Shown one piece after another: positions 34,015 through 37,260 of a stretch of 37,260 nt of DNA. The stretch lies in assembly GCA_947569365.1 (NCBI GenBank), contig CANOSM010000004.1, positions 1 through 37,260 of the forward strand. Direction: 5' to 3'. A program made the translations under genes and the position numbers. The stretch comes from an uncultured Clostridium sp. Lineage in GTDB: Bacteria; Bacillota; Clostridia; TANB77; CAG-508. Each line of letters opens with the position of its first letter. Position 1 is the stretch's first letter. Under the pieces are notes generated by a model that saw nothing but the letters and a program-made list of their open reading frames with translations, made no database searches and was not told where the DNA came from.

Positions 34015-34635
34015 ATGAGTAGAATGCATTTGCAGGAGGTAAAATGCACAAAATGTGGAAATGCAGGAAAATTTACTATATGGGATTCTATAAATGTAAA
34101 TTCTGAGTCAAAGACGAAACAAGAAGTAAAAAATTTAGAATTTTTTAAATATATATGTCCTAATTGTGGTGAAAGTTTTCAAATTGATTATGTGACAGTA
34201 TATAATGATGTAAAAAATAATTTTATGATATATTATGTTCCAAATGGAAATCCAGAAGTTGTAAGAAAGATAGAAAATATAATTGTTCCAGAAAAAGTAG
34301 GAGAAAAAGCAAGAATAGTTTTCTCAAAAGATGATTTATTAGAAAAGATTTCTATATTTGAGGCAAATTTGAATGATGTATTAATAGAATTGATAAAGCC
34401 ATTTGTTATAAGTAAAATAGAAGAAAGCGGGATAGAAAAAGAAAGAGCAGAAACACTATATTTTTTTAGTTATAAAGATGGGAAGATAACTTTTTCAATT
34501 CCAGAGATGGGAGACAATTATAAAGTTGATATACCGAAACACTTATATGATGAGCTAGCAAAAAGAAATAAATTTAAAGAAATAATAGGTTTTACAGTAA
34601 TAGATAAAGATAATGCTGCAACTTATCTAGATTAG
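34015..34635 (+). CDS. CpXC-domain zinc-ribbon protein
   Basis: A 206-residue protein from ATG 34015 (AAAGGAG upstream; the ATG at 33997 lies before that site). The N-terminal CpXC domain (about 1-75) has a zinc ribbon with two Cys pairs, KCTKCGN and YICPNCGE, flanking a strand-rich segment (FTIWDSINV). The C-terminal 130 residues are alpha/beta without clear motif (EKARIVFSKDDLLEKI, VDIPKHLYDEL). CpXC proteins are widespread in Firmicutes, with no well-proven function. It leads an operon with YcxB-like, ITPase-like and maf genes. Confidence 0.88.
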   Translation: MSRMHLQEVKCTKCGNAGKFTIWDSINVNSESKTKQEVKNLEFFKYICPNCGESFQIDYVTVYNDVKNNFMIYYVPNGNPEVVRKIENIIVPEKVGEKARIVFSKDDLLEKISIFEANLNDVLIELIKPFVISKIEESGIEKERAETLYFFSYKDGKITFSIPEMGDNYKVDIPKHLYDELAKRNKFKEIIGFTVIDKDNAATYLD

Positions 34636-34646
34636 GAGATAAAAAG

Positions 34647-35186
34647 ATGTTAAAAAAAGAAGAAAGTATATATTTAAAAAAGCAAAATATTAAAATAAAA
34701 TTTAAATATACAAGAGATGAATATATAAAATCAAGAAGGAAATTTATATTAGAAAGTAAAACTATATCAAAAGGAAATATTGCTTTTTTAATTTTTATGA
34801 CTATTTTAGAAATATTTTTTTTAATGACAAAAGAATTGTTCTTTGGAATTATTGTTGGAGTTTTACTTATATTATCATATATAATGATTACTGTACTTTA
34901 TTTTATTCAACCTAAAAAAGTATATGATATATCGAAATTATTAAAAGAAGAAATGGAATTAGAATTTGATGATAAAGGAATAAAGTTTAAAATAAAAGAT
35001 AATAACTCGATAATACCATGGGATAATGTATACGAAGTTTGGGAGAGCAAAGAGTATATTTTCTTAATGCAATCTAAAATTTCATATATACTTATTCCAA
35101 AAAGAGCTTTTAAAAATGAAGCAGATGTATTGAAAGTACAAAGAGTATTTGAAGATAATAATATAAAATATAAGAATATTAAATAA
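34647..35186 (+). CDS. YcxB-like membrane protein
   Basis: A 179-residue protein with two adjacent membrane helices (about 46-64 and 68-90) after a cytosolic N-terminus (IKFKYTRDEYIKSRRKF), and a C-terminal YcxB-like domain (about 105-170; ELEFDDKGIKFKIKDNNSIIPWDNVYEVWES, LIPKRAF). The W-x-x-V/I and IPKRAF elements are typical of YcxB. Function is unknown for the family. It lies 11 bases after the CpXC gene with TTAGGAGAT before its ATG. Confidence 0.88.
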   Translation: MLKKEESIYLKKQNIKIKFKYTRDEYIKSRRKFILESKTISKGNIAFLIFMTILEIFFLMTKELFFGIIVGVLLILSYIMITVLYFIQPKKVYDISKLLKEEMELEFDDKGIKFKIKDNNSIIPWDNVYEVWESKEYIFLMQSKISYILIPKRAFKNEADVLKVQRVFEDNNIKYKNIK

Positions 35187-35205
35187 GATAGAGGAAGATG
35201 TAAAA

Positions 35206-35823
35206 ATGAAGGAAGTTTTATTTGCAACTACAAATCCAGCAAAAATTTATTATTATGCAGAAAAATTAAAGGAATATGGTTATAAAGTATATACATTATC
35301 AGACTTGAAAATAAATGTTGATATTGAAGAAAATGGAATAGATGGAATAGAAAATGCAATTATCAAAGCAAAGGCATATCATAATATTTCTAAAATGATA
35401 ACAATAGCAATTGATGATAATTTATATTTTGAGGATTTAGATAAAGATAAGCAACCAGGTACAAATGTAAGAAGAGTAAATGGAAAAAGATTAAATGATA
35501 ATGAATTAATTGAATATTATACAGATTTAGTGAAGAGATATGGAATATTAGGACAACGTTTAAATGCTAAATGGATAAAGGGAGTAGCAGTATATGATGG
35601 GAAAAATATAGAAACATCATTATTTGAAAGACATAACATTTATTTTACAAATAAACCAAGTAAAGTGATACATGAAGGATATCCTTTGAATTCAATATCA
35701 ATAGTACCTAAGTATAATAAATATTTATCTGAACTTACAAATGAAGAATTAGAAAGTTATAATAAAACAAACGAGAATAAAGAAATATTTGATTTTTTAA
35801 TAAAGACATTAGAAAGATTATAA
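35206..35823 (+). CDS. Non-canonical purine NTP pyrophosphatase-like (Ham1/RdgB family)
   Basis: A 205-residue, divergent member of the ITPase family, which converts dITP/XTP to the monophosphate. N-terminal FATTNPAKIYYYAEKLKEYG corresponds to the family's (A/T)TxNxxK nucleotide motif, and AIDDNLYFEDL to the (D/E)DSGL-type catalytic Asp region. The middle PGTNVRRVNG resembles PG-x-xS. Several family residues differ, so substrate range may too. It sits directly before maf, a second nucleotide house-cleaning gene, 19 bases downstream. Confidence 0.82.
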   Translation: MKEVLFATTNPAKIYYYAEKLKEYGYKVYTLSDLKINVDIEENGIDGIENAIIKAKAYHNISKMITIAIDDNLYFEDLDKDKQPGTNVRRVNGKRLNDNELIEYYTDLVKRYGILGQRLNAKWIKGVAVYDGKNIETSLFERHNIYFTNKPSKVIHEGYPLNSISIVPKYNKYLSELTNEELESYNKTNENKEIFDFLIKTLERL

Positions 35824-35842
35824 TAATGAAGGAGAACTAAAA

Positions 35843-36439
35843 ATGGATATTATATTAGCATCAGGATCACCACGAAGAAAAGAATTATTATCAGAAATAG
35901 TACAAGATTATGAAATAATACTAAGTAATTTTGATGAAACTATATTAGAAAAATGTGAAAAAGATCCTGAGAAATTAGTAAAAGAACTATCTATAAAAAA
36001 GGCAGAGAATGTTTTAGAAAATATAAAAGAAAATAAAAAATATAAGGATTTTACTATAATAGCAGCAGATACTATTGTTTATTTTGAAGGAGATATTTTA
36101 GGAAAACCAAAAGATGATAAAGATGCTTTTTATATGTTAAAGAGATTACAAGGAAGGGATAATTATATATATACTGGAATGACAGTAATAATAAAAAAAC
36201 AAGGTAAATTATTAAGAGAAACTCTACTAGATAAGATAGTAGTTACAATGAAAGAATTAACAGATAAGGAGATTATGGAATATATATCTACGAAGGATCC
36301 TTTAGATAAAGCAGGATCATATGCAATACAAGGAATTGGAAGTAAAAATATTAAAGAAGTTAACGGAAATTTTAATGCAGGTGTAGGATTAAATATAGAA
36401 AAATTAAAAGAGATGCTTGAAAGAAATAATGTTATTTAA
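35843..36439 (+). CDS. maf: Maf nucleoside-triphosphate pyrophosphatase
   Basis: A 198-residue Maf protein. ILASGSPRRKELL (residues 4-16) is the phosphate-binding motif, FTIIAADTIVYFEGDILGKPKD (about 70-91) holds the catalytic Asp and the GKPxD motif, LQGRDNYIYTGM and GSYAIQGIGS complete the signature. Maf proteins hydrolyse dTTP, UTP, CTP or modified nucleotides to the monophosphate plus PPi and affect septum formation when overproduced. Strong GGAGAA site before the ATG. Confidence 0.95.
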   Translation: MDIILASGSPRRKELLSEIVQDYEIILSNFDETILEKCEKDPEKLVKELSIKKAENVLENIKENKKYKDFTIIAADTIVYFEGDILGKPKDDKDAFYMLKRLQGRDNYIYTGMTVIIKKQGKLLRETLLDKIVVTMKELTDKEIMEYISTKDPLDKAGSYAIQGIGSKNIKEVNGNFNAGVGLNIEKLKEMLERNNVI

Positions 36440-36496
36440 TAAAAAATATTTAGATATTAAGTATAATTATATGTAAATGTAAATATTTGATAAAAA

Positions 36497-36525
36497 TTGA
36501 AAATTGTAGGAATATCTGTTATAAT
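36497..36525 (+). promoter_or_regulatory. Promoter of the VbhA-like/Fic pair
   Basis: TTGAAA (36497-36502), 17 bases, TATAAT (36520-36525), 30 bases before the antitoxin ATG. Confidence 0.75.
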
Positions 36526-36554
36526 TTAGTTTATTAAGATATAAAGGAGAAGTT

Positions 36555-36743
36555 ATGAGTTATTTAATTAAAGATACAACAAAAGAACAGAGGAGGGCAT
36601 TAGTAAAAAAAGCATATGCTATATCATTAGCAAGTGGTGAAGAACCATCAAAGGAAACTTTAGAAGAGTTTAAAGAGTATGTAGATGGAAAAACTGAACT
36701 AAAAGAAATACAGGAAAGGATAATAAATAAATATAGAAAGTAG
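36555..36743 (+). CDS. VbhA-like Fic antitoxin
   Basis: A 62-residue helical protein with AAAGGAG before its ATG, ending 7 bases before the Fic gene. It resembles the VbhA antitoxin domain (GEEPSKETLEEFKEYVDG is the typical helix-turn after the inhibitory helix). In class I Fic antitoxins an inhibitory helix with the (S/T)xxxE(G/N) motif blocks ATP binding by the toxin. Here the corresponding segment reads YAISLASGEEPS, where I do not see that Glu in its usual spacing, so inhibition may use a neighbouring Glu (29 or 30). Assignment relies on size, helical pattern and neighbour. Confidence 0.72.
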   Translation: MSYLIKDTTKEQRRALVKKAYAISLASGEEPSKETLEEFKEYVDGKTELKEIQERIINKYRK

Positions 36744-36750
36744 GTAAATT

Positions 36751-37260
36751 ATGAAAGATCCATATGTTTTATCAAATGGTACACTAAAAAATAAATTAGG
36801 AAAGGAAAATGAGGCAGAATTAGATGAGGCAGAAAAGAATATAGCTTTTGCAAGACTCATAGATTTAGATGATGTTAATAAAGCACAATGTAATTCAGAT
36901 TTAATTAAACAAATACATTTTCACATATTTCAAGATATATATGATTGGGCAGGAAAATTTAGAACTGTTCCTATTTATAAACAAGAAGTTGTACTACCAG
37001 GAATAAGCTTAGAATATGCAAAATCAGAAGAAATTGAGGAAAAATTAAATAAGGAACTTATGCAAATGAATGAATATGATTGGAAGAATAAGAAAAGTGA
37101 TGAATTAGCTGAGCAATTTGCAAAAAGTTTAGCAAAAGTGTGGAGAGTTCATCCATTTAGAGATGGAAATACAAGAACGGTATTAACATTTGCTAATATT
37201 TTTGCAAATATGAAGGGTTTTAATCTTAATATGGAATCCATATTAGATTCTTTATCAAGG
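36751..37260 (+). CDS. Fic-domain AMP-transferase toxin (cut by window edge)
   Basis: The first 170 residues of a Fic protein running off the right edge. The active-site motif is HPFRDGNTRT (residues 134-143), matching HPFxxGNGR; His134 is the catalytic base. Upstream, IHFHIFQDIYDWAGKFRTV (about 55-73) forms the beta-flap/helix region typical of DOC/Fic proteins with FRT. Fic toxins transfer AMP to proteins such as topoisomerase subunits. It follows a VbhA-like antitoxin by 7 bases, so the pair is a FicTA module. Contains ACG GTA, an out-of-frame CGG, in the motif. Confidence 0.92.
   Translation, partial: MKDPYVLSNGTLKNKLGKENEAELDEAEKNIAFARLIDLDDVNKAQCNSDLIKQIHFHIFQDIYDWAGKFRTVPIYKQEVVLPGISLEYAKSEEIEEKLNKELMQMNEYDWKNKKSDELAEQFAKSLAKVWRVHPFRDGNTRTVLTFANIFANMKGFNLNMESILDSLSR

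Noticed and set aside
34426..34430. CGG in the CpXC gene as a recoding site
   Set aside because: It is out of frame (AGC GGG), and the gene is continuous.

Overview
The window is very AT-rich, with long A/T codon runs, GGAGG-type ribosome binding sites and TTGACA/TATAAT-type promoters. The gene set (FtsEX with coiled-coil M23 hydrolases, a CtpA-type protease, split transketolase, CIRCE-like operator, XRE regulator, ABC-F, Spx/ArsC) points to a low-GC Bacillota, most likely an uncultured Clostridia-like gut bacterium. I cannot name the species from the sequence alone.

Layout. 1-560: edge of a probable mobile element on the minus strand (start of a serine recombinase and a small gene with an in-frame TAG), next to two identical tRNA-Gly(UCC) genes (674-855). 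1018-2615: tsaE, tsaB and rimI. 2755-5151: a Lon-family protease. 5589-8256: split transketolase with a PHP-domain gene between its two subunits, followed by a GNAT gene and an asparaginase (to 9921). 10375-15665: a cell-wall cluster of ftsE, ftsX, two paralogous M23 hydrolases and an S41 protease. 15808-16079: tRNA-Val, tRNA-Asp and tRNA-Phe, followed by rtcB. 18160-19344: two copies of a 48-residue small gene and its promoter on either side of an XRE regulator. 19531-24549: hexapeptide-repeat protein, CorC/HlyC-type membrane protein, Spx/ArsC-like protein, ABC-F ATPase and an unknown. 24562-27457: a probable yybP-ykoY Mn2+ riboswitch ahead of a P-type Ca/Mn ATPase. 28195-28753: CIRCE-like operator and Hsp20. 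29092-29723: HEPN/MNT pair. 29936-32316: unknown, HD hydrolase and YgjP-like peptidase. 32359-33774: two unknown minus-strand genes. 34015-36439: CpXC, YcxB-like, ITPase-like and Maf proteins. 36555-37260: VbhA-like antitoxin and Fic protein (cut by the window edge).

The main discovery is a recoding pattern. Five otherwise intact genes (transketolase N-subunit, asparaginase, hexapeptide protein, P-type ATPase and a small membrane protein) can be read full length only if the ribosome moves forward one base. This happens at six sites (6036, 9245, 9273, 20125, 26335, 27640). At every one the codon in frame is CGG, followed by A or U, and protein homology requires the C to be skipped, or CGGN to be read as one unit, giving glycine. 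I checked every CGG on both strands: none is used as an ordinary in-frame sense codon in any gene called here. CGG therefore looks like a vacant codon in this organism that works as a +1 frameshift signal (or quadruplet Gly codon). The asparaginase needs two such events only 28 bases apart, so the event should be efficient and constitutive rather than a rare regulatory slip.
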